Shown here: in pieces, positions 17,096 to 25,892 of the stretch
How positions within the stretch are numbered: the first letter of the stretch is position 1
Layout: each line of letters opens with the position of its first letter
Source: JAJXWB01 sp046349085
GTDB taxonomy: Bacteria > Pseudomonadota > Alphaproteobacteria > Rhizobiales > Beijerinckiaceae
Direction of reading: 5' to 3'
Length of the DNA stretch: 64,000 bases
Assembly: GCA_046349085.1 (NCBI GenBank)
Contig: JAXMDA010000005.1
Coordinates: forward strand, 372,001-436,000
The notes under the pieces: generated by a model
What the model was told of the DNA's origin: nothing
What the model saw: the letters and a program-made list of their open reading frames with translations, nothing else
The model's database searches: none
Made by a program: the position numbers and the translations under genes

Positions 17096-20000
17096 CTACT
17101 CCGCAGCCACCGGCATCGGCGTCTGCGGCGTGCGGAATTTCTCGAGCAGCTTTGCTTCTTCCGCCTTCGCCTTGACGATGTGGCTGTCCTTCACGTGACC
17201 GTAGCCGCGGATCTTTTCCGGGATCGAGGCGAGTTGCACGGCGAGCGCGTGCGAACCGGCGTTCATGCCGGCTTCCAGTTCGTCCAGCAGCTTCTCGTAA
17301 TCGGCGAGCAACTGGCGTTCCTGCCGGCGCTCCGCCGTCTTTCCGAAAATGTCGAGCGCGCCGCCGCGTAGGAATTTCAGCGCGGCGAGCAGCTTGTAGG
17401 CGCTCATCATCCACGGGCCGAAGGTCGTCTTCGTCGCCACGCCGTTGGCGTCCTTGCGCCCCAGGATCGGCGGCGCCAGATGGAACTCGAGCTTGCCGAC
17501 GTTCTCGAAGGCGGCGTCCAGCTGCCGCCTGAACGAGCCGTCCGAATAAAGGCGCGCGACCTCGTATTCGTCCTTGATCGCCATCAGCTTGAACAGATAG
17601 CGGGCGACCGCCGTCGCGTAATCCGTCTTGCCGGGCGTCCTGGCGTGTTCGGCGGCGAGCGCCTTTTCCACTCGCATCTTGTAGCGGTGCGCGTAGGCGG
17701 CGTTCTGGTAGGCGGTGAGGAACTTGATGCGCCGCGCGATGATCTCGTCGAGGGATTTCGACATTTCGCGCGATTCCGTCGGCTTCAGCAACGGCGCGAC
17801 GAAGACTTCGAAACCCTTGGCGTCGGCGGCGGCGCGGCGGCCCCAGCGAAAGGCTTCCGTGTTCATCGCGACCGCCTCGCCGTTGAGGCGGATGGCTTCG
17901 AGAATGGAAGCTTCCGTCAACGGCACGAAGCCGCGCTGCCAGGCGAAGCCCAGCATGAACATGTTGGCGCCGATGGAATTGCCGAGCAGCGCGGTCGCGG
18001 CGGCCGAGGCGTCCACGAAACCGTAGTTCTCGCCGGCGGCGTCGCGGATCGCAGTCTTCACGCGCTCGCCCGGCAGGGTGAAGTCGGCCACGCGCGTGAT
18101 CTCGCCGGGATAGACTTCGGTGGAATTCACAAAGACGCCGGTGTGGCCCTTGTCGATGGCCGCCAGCACCTTCTTGGTGCCGGCGACGACGAGGTCGCAG
18201 CCCAGCGCAAGGTCGGCTTCGCCAGCCGCGACGCGGATTGCGTGAACCTCCTCGGGTTTGTTGGCGATCTTCACGTGGCAGTAGACCGCGCCGCCCTTCT
18301 GCGCGAGGCCGGCCATGTCGATGACGCCGACGCCCTTGCCTTCGAGATGGGCGGCCATGCCGAGGATGGCCGAGATGGTCACGACGCCGGTGCCGCCGAC
18401 GCCCGAGACGAGGATGGAGAAGGGCTGCGCGCCGATGGCGGGCAACGCCGGTTCAGGCGGAGCGGCGAGCGCACTCGATGATTGCAGGTCGCGCGCCTTG
18501 GCCTTGCGCGGCTTTGCGCCGTGCACGGTGACGAAGGACGGGCAGAAGCCGTTGACGCAGGAGAAGTCCTTGTTGCACGAGGACTGGTCGATCTTGCGCT
18601 TGCGCCCGAACTCGGTTTCGAGCGGCTGCACGGAAACGCAGTTCGACTTCACGCCGCAATCGCCGCAGCCTTCGCAGACGAGCTCGTTGATGATGACGCG
18701 CTGATCCGGGTCGGGGAACGTTCCGCGCTTGCGGCGCCGGCGTTTTTCCGCCGCGCAGGTCTGGTCGTAGAGGAGGACCGTCGTTCCCTCGATTTCCGAG
18801 AGATCGCGCTGCACCTTGTCGAGGTCTTCGCGCGGATGAATCGTCAGGCCTGCGGGCCAGTGCGAGCCGGAGGGATATTTGTAGGGCTCGTCGGTGACGA
18901 GCGCGATTTTCTTCACGCCCTCGGCGGCGACCTGCCGCGCGATCATGTCGACGGTCAGGCCGCCCTCGTGGCGCTGGCCGCCGGTCATGGCGACGGCGTC
19001 GTTGAACAGGATCTTGTAAGTGATGTTGGTCTTAGCGTCGACCGCCCAGCGGATCGCCAGCACGCCGGAATGATTGTAGGTGCCGTCGCCGAGATTCTGG
19101 AAGACGTGCTTGCGCTTCGAGAAGGGCGCCTCGCCGATCCAGTTCGCGCCTTCGCCGCCCATGTGGGTGAAGCCCTCGGTCGAGCGGTCCATCCATTGCG
19201 CCATGAAATGGCAGCCGATGCCGGCATAGGCGCGCATGCCCTGCGGCACGCGGGTGGAGGTGTTGTGCGGGCAGCCCGAGCAGAAATAGGGAATGCGGAA
19301 AGCCGCATCCTTGGTGTCGGCCAGCATGGCCTGCGCCTGCTGCAGCGACCGCAGCTTCTGCTCGACCTTGGGATCGGCCTTGAAGCGCAGGATGCGCTCG
19401 GCGATGGCGATGGCGATCTCGTTGGTGTCGAGCGCGCCCTTCACGGGGAAGAGCCAGTTGTTCTTCTCATCCTTCTTGCCGACGACGACCGGCGGATTGG
19501 GCGCGCCGAACAATTCCTCGCGGACCTGCACTTCGATCAGCGAGCGCTTCTCCTCGACGACGACGATCATGTCGAGGCCTTCGGCGAAGTCCTTCAGGCC
19601 CTGCGGCTCGATCGGCCAGACGCAACCGAGCTTGTAGAGACGGATGCCGAGGTCGTTGGCCTTGACCTCGTCGATGCCGAGATCGTCGAAGGCCTGGCGC
19701 ACGTCGAGATAGGACTTGCCGGAGGTGACGATTCCGATCTTCGGCGCAGGCCCGCCCGAAGTGACGATGCGGTTGACCTTGTTGGCGCGGAGGAAGGCGA
19801 GGATCGCGTCGCGCTTGTATTCCTGCAGGCGCGCTTCCTGATCGAGAATGCCGTCGCGCGGACGAATGGAAAGGCCGCCGACGGGCATCTTGAAGTCGGT
19901 GGGCGCGACGATTTCGACGCGGTCGATAGAGCCGTCGACGGAGGACGTCGACTCGATCGTGTCCTTCAGGCACTTGATGCCGACCCATACGCTCGCGTAG

Positions 20001-20644
20001 CGCGACAGCGCGAAACCGTAGACGCCGTAGTCGAGGATTTCCTGCACGCCGGCCGGCGCCATGATCGGCATCATGACGTCGACGAGATGGAAGTCGGACT
20101 GGTGCGCTGTGGTGGAGGATTCAGCCGTATGGTCGTCGCCCATCAGGACGAGCGCGCCGCCGTTCTTCGACGTGCCGGCGAGATTGGCGTGGCGGAAGAC
20201 GTCGCCGGAGCGGTCGACGCCCGGACCCTTGCCGTACCAGATGCAGAAGACGCCGTCGTACTTGCCTTCGCCGCGCATCTCGGCCTGCTGCGCGCCCCAG
20301 ACGGCGGTGGCGGCGAGGTCCTCGTTGAGGCCGGGCTGGAAGAGGATGTCGTTCCTGTCGAACAGCTTCTTGGCCGAATGCATCTGCATGTCGACGCCGC
20401 CGAGCGGGGAGCCGCGATAGCCGGTGATGAAGCCAGCCGTGTTGACGCCGGCGCGGCGGTCGCGCTCCTTTTGCATCAGCAGCAGGCGCACGATCGCCTG
20501 CGTGCCGGTCGAGAAGATGCGCTGTTTCGTCAGATCGAACTTGTCGTCGAGCGAGACGCCGGCCGGAGAAACGCTCTCGGCTGCAGCGATCGGGTCGGCG
20601 GGACCTTCAAGGGGTTCGCCCATTTTTCCTCCGGACCTGCGCAT
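17096..20644 (-). CDS. Indolepyruvate ferredoxin oxidoreductase family protein (fused alpha/beta)
   Basis: A 1182-residue thiamine-diphosphate enzyme that oxidatively decarboxylates aryl- or branched-chain 2-oxo acids to acyl-CoA. The pyrimidine-binding domain is N-terminal, with GYRGSPLGGVDMQM near residues 60-75. The diphosphate-binding domain is central (GEGANWIGEAPF, then NLGDGTYNHSGVLAIRW around 510-545). A ferredoxin-like cysteine cluster is at about 655-705 (CEGCGDCGVKSNC, and C-x5-C-x4-C in NKDFSCVNGFCPS). The C-terminal gamma-type domain holds VSGVGGTGVVTI. Fusion into one long chain is usual in proteobacteria. The substrate cannot be told. The gene stands alone, divergent from the DUF1007 gene. 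Confidence 0.93.
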   Translation of the reverse strand: MRRSGGKMGEPLEGPADPIAAAESVSPAGVSLDDKFDLTKQRIFSTGTQAIVRLLLMQKERDRRAGVNTAGFITGYRGSPLGGVDMQMHSAKKLFDRNDILFQPGLNEDLAATAVWGAQQAEMRGEGKYDGVFCIWYGKGPGVDRSGDVFRHANLAGTSKNGGALVLMGDDHTAESSTTAHQSDFHLVDVMMPIMAPAGVQEILDYGVYGFALSRYASVWVGIKCLKDTIESTSSVDGSIDRVEIVAPTDFKMPVGGLSIRPRDGILDQEARLQEYKRDAILAFLRANKVNRIVTSGGPAPKIGIVTSGKSYLDVRQAFDDLGIDEVKANDLGIRLYKLGCVWPIEPQGLKDFAEGLDMIVVVEEKRSLIEVQVREELFGAPNPPVVVGKKDEKNNWLFPVKGALDTNEIAIAIAERILRFKADPKVEQKLRSLQQAQAMLADTKDAAFRIPYFCSGCPHNTSTRVPQGMRAYAGIGCHFMAQWMDRSTEGFTHMGGEGANWIGEAPFSKRKHVFQNLGDGTYNHSGVLAIRWAVDAKTNITYKILFNDAVAMTGGQRHEGGLTVDMIARQVAAEGVKKIALVTDEPYKYPSGSHWPAGLTIHPREDLDKVQRDLSEIEGTTVLLYDQTCAAEKRRRRKRGTFPDPDQRVIINELVCEGCGDCGVKSNCVSVQPLETEFGRKRKIDQSSCNKDFSCVNGFCPSFVTVHGAKPRKAKARDLQSSSALAAPPEPALPAIGAQPFSILVSGVGGTGVVTISAILGMAAHLEGKGVGVIDMAGLAQKGGAVYCHVKIANKPEEVHAIRVAAGEADLALGCDLVVAGTKKVLAAIDKGHTGVFVNSTEVYPGEITRVADFTLPGERVKTAIRDAAGENYGFVDASAAATALLGNSIGANMFMLGFAWQRGFVPLTEASILEAIRLNGEAVAMNTEAFRWGRRAAADAKGFEVFVAPLLKPTESREMSKSLDEIIARRIKFLTAYQNAAYAHRYKMRVEKALAAEHARTPGKTDYATAVARYLFKLMAIKDEYEVARLYSDGSFRRQLDAAFENVGKLEFHLAPPILGRKDANGVATKTTFGPWMMSAYKLLAALKFLRGGALDIFGKTAERRQERQLLADYEKLLDELEAGMNAGSHALAVQLASIPEKIRGYGHVKDSHIVKAKAEEAKLLEKFRTPQTPMPVAAE

Positions 20645-20816
20645 CGCCGGCCAAAGCCTTGCGCAGACATGTTAGCCTGTTTCGACTTTGGAATATGTCA
20701 ATGATGCTGACCAAATGCAATCCGCGCCTTTCAAATTTCCGCCGCCTTCGCCCTTCATCGGAATCTTTGCCATTGAAGGTAGCGTTGCCCCGACAAAAGA
20801 CGAGACCGAACGGACG

Positions 20817-21470
20817 ATGATGTTGTTTCGCAAACCGATGATCCTCTTCGCCGCCGGGCTCGCCGTCCTTGCCGCCGCAGCGCCGGCAATGGCGCATCCG
20901 CATGTCTGGGTTGCGGCGCGCGCCACGGTGCTGTTCGACAAGGACGGCCGGATCGCCGGCGTGCGCAACGTCTGGACCTTCGACGAAATGTATTCGGCCT
21001 TCGCCACGCAGGGGCTGGGCAAGGACGGCAAGCCGCCGACCCGCGAGGAGCTGCAGCCGCTCGCCAGGACGAATATCGATTCGCTCGCCGAGTTCGATTA
21101 TTTCACCTTCGCGCGCGAGGCGGGAAAGAAGGTCGTCTTTCAGGAGCCCTCGGACTATTGGCTCGACGCCGACGAGAAGAAGGTCGTGTCGTTGCATTTC
21201 ACGGTCCTGCTGAAAGAGCCGATCGCGGCGAGCAAGGCGTTCTCGTTCCAGGTCTACGACCCCTCCTATTTCGTCGCCTTCGGTTTCGAGAAGAAGGACC
21301 CGGTCGTGTTGAAGGACGCGCCGGCCGGCTGTTCGTCGAGCGTGATGGAGCCCGCGCCGCTGCTCGCGGCGGAATCGCAGCGCCTTAGTCAGGCGGCTTC
21401 GGAAAATTTCTCGCCGGGCGGCGATCTCTCGGCGCGGCTTGCGCCGCGCGTGGTGGTGGCCTGCCCGTGA
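20817..21470 (+). CDS. DUF1007 family periplasmic protein, partner of the NicO transporter
   Basis: A 217-residue exported protein. Its signal peptide (MMLFRKPMILFAAGLAVLAAAAPAMA) is followed directly by HPHVWV, the conserved DUF1007 N-terminus, which after cleavage exposes two histidines able to bind metal. DUF1007 proteins are regularly encoded next to NicO/RcnA-type nickel or cobalt transporters and are presumed periplasmic metal chaperones. ATG 20817 was chosen because it gives a clean signal peptide; the frame continues upstream without one. Its stop overlaps the next start (GTGA at 21467-21470), so the two are translationally coupled. Confidence 0.88.
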   Translation: MMLFRKPMILFAAGLAVLAAAAPAMAHPHVWVAARATVLFDKDGRIAGVRNVWTFDEMYSAFATQGLGKDGKPPTREELQPLARTNIDSLAEFDYFTFAREAGKKVVFQEPSDYWLDADEKKVVSLHFTVLLKEPIAASKAFSFQVYDPSYFVAFGFEKKDPVVLKDAPAGCSSSVMEPAPLLAAESQRLSQAASENFSPGGDLSARLAPRVVVACP

Positions 21471-22618
21471 GGCGGGCGTCGCGAGGCCCCCTCCCTAAAC
21501 CTTCCCCACTTCGTGGGAGAGGGAATGGCGCGTCGTCGGGTTTCGTGGCGAAGCCGCGAGCCCGTCCCCTCTCCCGTGAGCGGAGTGAGCAGGGGAGGGT
21601 CAGGGAGGGGGCCTTTGCCGCCGTCGCATTTCTCGCCGCCGTCCTCCTCCTCGCCGCGCCCGCGCTCGCGCAGCGCAATCCCTTCGCGGTGGGCGCCAAT
21701 GAAGGCGCCGCTGTCGTCAGCAATTCGCTCGTCGCCTGGATTCTCGCGCAGCAATCGCATTTCTACCGCGCGCTGACGGGGGCAGCGCGCGAGGCCAAGT
21801 CCGGCATGGCGGGTTTCTGGCTGCTGGCCGGACTGTCCTTCGCCTATGGCGTTTTTCACGCGGCGGGACCCGGCCACGGCAAGGCGGTGATGGCCTCCTA
21901 CATGATCGCCAACGAACGCGCGCTGAAGCGCGGGCTCGTCCTCACCTTTCTTGCGGCGCTGCTTCAGGGCGTGGTCGCCGTCGCCATCGTCGGCGTCGCC
22001 GCGCTCGTGTTCAACGCGACCTCGGCGCGCATGACGCAGGCGGCGCAAGCGATCGAAATCGCGAGCTACGGCGCCGTCGCCGGTCTCGGCCTCTATCTCG
22101 TCTGGACCAAGGGCGGCGCGCTTTTCCGCGCGCTGCGGGCGCGCGCGCCGGCCCCCGTCTTCGCCGCGGCCGGAGGCGCGCCGGCGTCTGGCCGTTTCGT
22201 CTGCGATTCCGTCGAGCCCGGGCATGTGCACACCGCCGACTGCGGTCATTTCCACGCGCCCGATCCCGCAAGCCTCGGCGACGGCTTTTCCTGGAGCGCG
22301 GCCGTGGCCACGGTCGTCGCGGCCGGCGCGCGGCCCTGTTCCGGCGCCATTCTCGTGCTGGTGTTCACGCTGGCGCAGGGCGTGTTTCCGGCGGGCGTCG
22401 GCGCGGTCGCGGCCATGTCTCTCGGCACCGCCGTCACAACCGGCGCGCTCGCGGCGATCGCGGTGCTTGCAAAGGGACTGGCGCTGCGGCTCGCCGGCGG
22501 CGCAGACGGACGCGGCCTGCTGATCGCGCGTGGCGCGGAATTCCTCGCGGCGCTCGTGGTGCTCGCGGTCGGCCTTGCGCTTCTCGGCGGCGCCTGGTCC
22601 GCGGGCGCGATGGCCTAG
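21467..22618 (+). CDS. NicO-family nickel/cobalt transporter with repeat-encoded N-terminal insertion
   Basis: A 383-residue inner-membrane metal transporter. Conserved NicO features are GLSFAYGVFHAAGPGHGKAV (family HAxxPGHGK motif), a His-rich loop (PGHVHTADCGHFHAPDP) and GARPCSGAILVLVFTLAQG. The GTG start overlaps the DUF1007 stop (GTGA). Between the first six codons and a normal signal peptide (FAAVAFLAAVLLLAAPALAQ) lie 43 codons encoded entirely by a palindromic repeat (21485-21613), rich in Arg, Gly and Pro. Without them the product would start MRRASR-FAAVAF, a textbook signal sequence. Its stop overlaps the convergent nitrile hydratase accessory gene; cobalt supply for that enzyme is the likely role. 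Confidence 0.85.
   Translation: MRRASRGPLPKPSPLRGRGNGASSGFVAKPRARPLSRERSEQGRVREGAFAAVAFLAAVLLLAAPALAQRNPFAVGANEGAAVVSNSLVAWILAQQSHFYRALTGAAREAKSGMAGFWLLAGLSFAYGVFHAAGPGHGKAVMASYMIANERALKRGLVLTFLAALLQGVVAVAIVGVAALVFNATSARMTQAAQAIEIASYGAVAGLGLYLVWTKGGALFRALRARAPAPVFAAAGGAPASGRFVCDSVEPGHVHTADCGHFHAPDPASLGDGFSWSAAVATVVAAGARPCSGAILVLVFTLAQGVFPAGVGAVAAMSLGTAVTTGALAAIAVLAKGLALRLAGGADGRGLLIARGAEFLAALVVLAVGLALLGGAWSAGAMA
21485..21613. repeat. 129-bp palindromic element inside the NicO coding sequence
   Basis: The outer arms GGCCCCCTCCCT (21485-21496) and AGGGAGGGGGCC (21602-21613) are perfect 12-bp inverted repeats. Inner arms GGGAGAGGG and CCCTCTCCC are also perfect. The length is exactly 43 codons, and the element begins on a codon boundary of the NicO frame, so the frame stays open. 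It belongs to the CCTCCC/GGGAGG hairpin family also seen at 41290, 43210, 47617 and 49210. Confidence 0.85.
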
Positions 22619-22998
22619 CGCGCCTTCTCCGCGCCGAGAACGATCGGCCGGCCGTGCGGCGTCGCGCGCGCGGCGCGATCCCAGGCGTCCTTCGTTTCGC
22701 GCAGCGCCGCAGGGTTGGCCGCGCCCTTGGCGATCACGAGCTTTTCCAGCGCCGCCAGCCAGTGCAGGTAATAGGTGTCGCCGAGATCGGGATCGCCATC
22801 GGCCTGCGCCGCCTTGATCTCCGCGCCGATCGCCTCCGCCCACTCGCGCCAGGTGAAAAGCCCCCTGTCGCGCAGATGCACGGCCATGGCGAAGGCCTGC
22901 GCCTCCCAGGGCTCGCGGAACAGCGGCCCGGCGTCTTCGCGGGGAATGCCGGGAAGGATGGCGAGGTCAGGCGGATTCAAGATAGGGCTCGAATGCAT
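22615..22998 (-). CDS. Nitrile hydratase accessory protein (activator)
   Basis: A 127-residue protein resembling the beta-subunit N-terminal fold. In cobalt-type nitrile hydratases it delivers the metal-loaded alpha subunit to the apoenzyme. Visible family segments are FREPWEAQAFAMAVHLRDRGLFTWREWAEAIGAEI (about residues 25-60) and DTYYLHWLAALEKLV. ATG 22998 lies inside the end of the beta-subunit gene (32 bases overlap), giving the usual order alpha, beta, activator. Its stop overlaps the stop of the convergent NicO gene by four bases. Confidence 0.9.
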   Translation of the reverse strand: MHSSPILNPPDLAILPGIPREDAGPLFREPWEAQAFAMAVHLRDRGLFTWREWAEAIGAEIKAAQADGDPDLGDTYYLHWLAALEKLVIAKGAANPAALRETKDAWDRAARATPHGRPIVLGAEKAR

Positions 22999-23626
22999 CG
23001 ATGGAGACGGAGTTTCTGACGTCGGCGTCCCCGCCCCACAATTCGCGCGCCGTGAAGCGCACGTTGTAGACCCATTGCGGATCGGGGCCGCGCGCATGAG
23101 CGTTGGAATCGGGAAAGACGTGGCAGCCGCGGATGGCCTCGACTGTTCCGACGCGCCCGCGCGCGTAGCGCGGCAGGCGCGTGTGCGTCGTGGGATGCAT
23201 GTTCTTCGCGCGCACCTTCTGGCCGACAGCGAAGCGCGGCTGCGTCTGCGTTTCGCGCTCCGACGGCCAGCCGCGTCGCAGGGCCGTCGCCGCGCCCGCC
23301 GCCTCGAAGACGCGCTCGGGCCTGCGCGCTTCGTGCAGCGCATGGCCGGCCGCGATCTCGTCGGCGGCGACGAGCTTGTGTTCGGCAAGAATCTTTTCGA
23401 GCGCGGCGAACCAGATTTCGTAGTAGCCGCGCGTCAGATAGAAGCGCGGATCGAGGGATTCGCGGGCGTAGCGGCTCGCGTCGCCGCTCCACCACCCGAT
23501 CGCCTGCGTGGCGATGACGTTGGCGAGCACGCGTGCTTCCCAGTCGCCGTGAAAGACAGGCTCGTCCTTTTCCGCGACGACGGGACCGAACCCCATCATG
23601 CCGCCGAGGTCCTGCGCGCCGTTCAT
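22967..23626 (-). CDS. nthB: Nitrile hydratase subunit beta
   Basis: A 219-residue subunit of the enzyme that hydrates nitriles to amides. It starts with the canonical MNGAQDLGGMMGFGPV and ends in an SH3-like barrel with VGQKVRAKNMHPTTHTRLPRYARG and VYNVRFTARELWG. Start and stop overlap its neighbours: the ATG shares four bases (ATGA) with the alpha stop, and the end overlaps the activator start. This supports one coupled operon. The length is that of cobalt-type beta subunits. Confidence 0.96.
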   Translation of the reverse strand: MNGAQDLGGMMGFGPVVAEKDEPVFHGDWEARVLANVIATQAIGWWSGDASRYARESLDPRFYLTRGYYEIWFAALEKILAEHKLVAADEIAAGHALHEARRPERVFEAAGAATALRRGWPSERETQTQPRFAVGQKVRAKNMHPTTHTRLPRYARGRVGTVEAIRGCHVFPDSNAHARGPDPQWVYNVRFTARELWGGDADVRNSVSIDAFEPYLESA

Positions 23627-24270
23627 GCGCTTGTCGCCGGCGCGCGCGGAAGTCCCACGCCGATCATGCTGTCGCGCGTGACGAGATCGGCGAGCTGCTC
23701 CTCGCTCCAGCCTTCCGTGCCGTCCGGCCGCATCGGCAGGACGAGATAGCGCATCTCCGACGTGGAATCCCACACGCGTATGTCGACATTCCCGGGCAGG
23801 CTTACGCCGAAATCGGCGAGTACGCCGCGCGGGTCGATGACGGCGCGCGAGCGGTAGGGCGCGGACTTGTACCAGACCGGCGGCAGCCCGAGTACAGGCC
23901 ACGGGTAGCAGGAGCAGAGCGTGCACACGACCATGTTGTGCGTGGCCGCGGTGTTCTCGACGACGGCGACATGTTCGCCGCCCCGCCCGCCATAGCCCAG
24001 TTCGGCGATGGCCTTTGCGCCGTCGTTCAAGAGCCGCGCCTTGAAGGCGGGGTCGGTCCAGGCGCGCGCGACGACACGCGCGCCGTTGCGCGGGCCGACG
24101 CGCGTCTCGTAGGTGTCGACGATGACGTCGAGCGCGGCGGGGTCGATCAGGCCCTTTTCGGCAAGCACGGTCTCGAGCGCGCGCACGCGCAACGCGACGT
24201 CGGAGAGTTCGGAGTGATCATGGTCGTGCTCATGCTCGTGGCCATGATCGTGATCGTGGTCGTGCGACAT
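23623..24270 (-). CDS. nthA: Nitrile hydratase subunit alpha, cobalt type, with His-rich N-terminus
   Basis: A 215-residue catalytic subunit. The metal-binding loop is VCTLCSCYPW (Cys116, Cys119, Ser120, Cys121). Thr at position 117, in place of Ser, is the signature of the Co(III) enzymes as opposed to Fe(III). Residues 2-19 carry nine alternating histidines (HDHDHDHGHEHEHDHDH), a probable metal-storage or loading tail not needed for the fold. It is the first gene of the alpha-beta-activator operon. The 227-base gap upstream to the divergent fpr gene is A+T richer (24360-24435) and presumably holds both promoters. Confidence 0.96.
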   Translation of the reverse strand: MSHDHDHDHGHEHEHDHDHSELSDVALRVRALETVLAEKGLIDPAALDVIVDTYETRVGPRNGARVVARAWTDPAFKARLLNDGAKAIAELGYGGRGGEHVAVVENTAATHNMVVCTLCSCYPWPVLGLPPVWYKSAPYRSRAVIDPRGVLADFGVSLPGNVDIRVWDSTSEMRYLVLPMRPDGTEGWSEEQLADLVTRDSMIGVGLPRAPATSA

Positions 24271-24497
24271 GGCGTCACATTAGGGCGCGGTTTCGGGCGT
24301 GTCACGGCCCCCGCGCGCGGCGGGAGAAAAGCCTGCTGCGACGCCGGCCTTCGGGAGAAGCAATTTTCGGCGAGGGCCTCATATTCGGAAAATCGAATTA
24401 TTGACCTCTCGCGCATGCGAAATGCATATGGAGATGAATGTGGCCGCGGCTCGCCGGCGGCTGCGGATCGACAAGAGTTTCTGGAAAGCCTGCCTGC

Positions 24498-25328
24498 ATG
24501 ACCCGTTCCGCCGCAGTCGAGAAGATTGAAGCCGCAGCTCCGCCGAAGAAGCCGTCGGGCGCATTCAACCGCGAGAGGGTGACCTACGTCCGTCAGTTCA
24601 CCGACCGGCTCTTCACTTTCCGCACGACGCGCGACCCCTCGTTCCGCTTCGAGAACGGGCAGTTCGTGATGATCGGCCTGGAAGTCGACGGTCGCCCGCT
24701 GCTGCGCGCCTATTCTATGGCCAGCGCCAATTACGAGGAAGAGCTGGAGTTCTATTCGATCAAGGTCGAGAACGGCCCGCTCACCTCGCGCCTCCAGCAC
24801 ATCAATGTCGGCGACACGGTCCTGGTCGGGCGCAAACCGACGGGCACGCTGGTGCAGTCGAGCCTGCTGCCGGGCAAGCGGCTCTATCTGCTTTCGACGG
24901 GCACGGGCGTCGCGCCCTTCGCCAGCGTCATCAAGGATCCCGACGTCTACGACCGCTACGAGAAGATCGTGCTCGTGCACGGCTGCCGGCAGATTTCCGA
25001 ACTGGAATACGGCGCCGACATCGTGAAGACGGCGCACGAGAGCGAATTTCTCGGCGAATATGCGCGCGAAAAACTCGCGCATTATCCCACGGTCACGCGC
25101 GAGCCGTACGTCAACAACGGGCGCATCACGGCGGCGATCGAGAGTGGCCGCCTTTTCGAAACGCTCGGCGTTCCCGCGCTCGACCCGGCCCATGATCGCG
25201 TGATGATCTGCGGCGGCCCGCAGGTGCTCGTCGATCTGCAGAATCTTCTCGACGCGCGCGGCTTCGAGGAGGGCTCGGGCGGCGCCCCGGCGTCCTACGT
25301 GATCGAGAAGGCTTTCGCGGAGAGGTAG
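24498..25328 (+). CDS. fpr: Ferredoxin--NADP reductase
   Basis: A 276-residue FAD enzyme moving electrons between NADPH and ferredoxin or flavodoxin. The FAD motif is RAYSMASANYEE (about residues 73-84) and the NADP-binding segment is LLSTGTGVAPFASVI (about 131-145). CGGPQVLVD and a C-terminal SYVIEKAFAER complete the bacterial subclass. The family often serves redox balance and Fe-S or stress responses. ATG 24498 begins the conserved region; a weak promoter pair (TTGACC at 24401, CATATG at 24425) lies upstream. It might supply electrons for the ferredoxin-linked oxidoreductase at 17096, but nothing in the sequence shows that. Confidence 0.94.
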   Translation: MTRSAAVEKIEAAAPPKKPSGAFNRERVTYVRQFTDRLFTFRTTRDPSFRFENGQFVMIGLEVDGRPLLRAYSMASANYEEELEFYSIKVENGPLTSRLQHINVGDTVLVGRKPTGTLVQSSLLPGKRLYLLSTGTGVAPFASVIKDPDVYDRYEKIVLVHGCRQISELEYGADIVKTAHESEFLGEYAREKLAHYPTVTREPYVNNGRITAAIESGRLFETLGVPALDPAHDRVMICGGPQVLVDLQNLLDARGFEEGSGGAPASYVIEKAFAER

Positions 25329-25333
25329 CCTCC

Positions 25334-25756
25334 TCAGGTCGGCGGCGCATCCTGCCGGGTTTTTGCCGCCTCGTTGGCCGAGCGCAGGCCTGCGACAAGC
25401 GCGGCGATTCCCAGGAGCGCGTGCGGCAGGACGGCGACGTAGCGCGCAGGCTTGGCCAGCGGTTCGATCGCGCCGCGCAGGGATGCGAACGACAGGTAGA
25501 ACGTCCCGCGCGTCGCGCCCATGAACGCGTCCACACACAGAAGCAAGCCGACCGCGACAAGAAAGAGATCGGACGCGCGCCGGCCCATGCGCGCGGCGAT
25601 GAAGCCGAAGAGCGCGGCAGGCGCCTGAACCGAGGCGGTGTCCGTGTTCAGCCGCAGCGGCGCGCCGAAACCGTTGGCGCCCGAGAGGAAGCCGAGCGCC
25701 GCCAGGATCGCGAGAGCGGCGGCGAGCATGAAGGCCAGTCTACGCGAACCCGTCAT
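25334..25756 (-). CDS. Small four-helix integral membrane protein, unknown function
   Basis: A 140-residue hydrophobic protein with about four membrane segments: near 7-27, 45-60, 62-80 and 107-125. It is Ala/Leu/Gly rich, with a polar, charged C-terminal tail (NEAAKTRQDAPPT). No catalytic motif is visible and I do not recognise a family with certainty; the size and topology resemble DUF4345-like proteins. It ends five bases from the convergent fpr stop. Confidence 0.7.
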   Translation of the reverse strand: MTGSRRLAFMLAAALAILAALGFLSGANGFGAPLRLNTDTASVQAPAALFGFIAARMGRRASDLFLVAVGLLLCVDAFMGATRGTFYLSFASLRGAIEPLAKPARYVAVLPHALLGIAALVAGLRSANEAAKTRQDAPPT

Positions 25757-25892
25757 TTCGTTCTGCTCCGCGAGGCGTCCGCCAAATTGCGCTCCACGGC
25801 GCTACTGGATAGACAAGCGGCCAGAAGAAAGCAAAAAACGCGGACGCGTCACATGAGCGCGCTGCGGAACAGCAAATTCGGGAGAAATCGCC

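Noticed and set aside
18482..20704. A 740-codon open frame on the plus strand.
   Set aside because: It lies entirely antisense to the indolepyruvate ferredoxin oxidoreductase gene and has no domain-like sequence.
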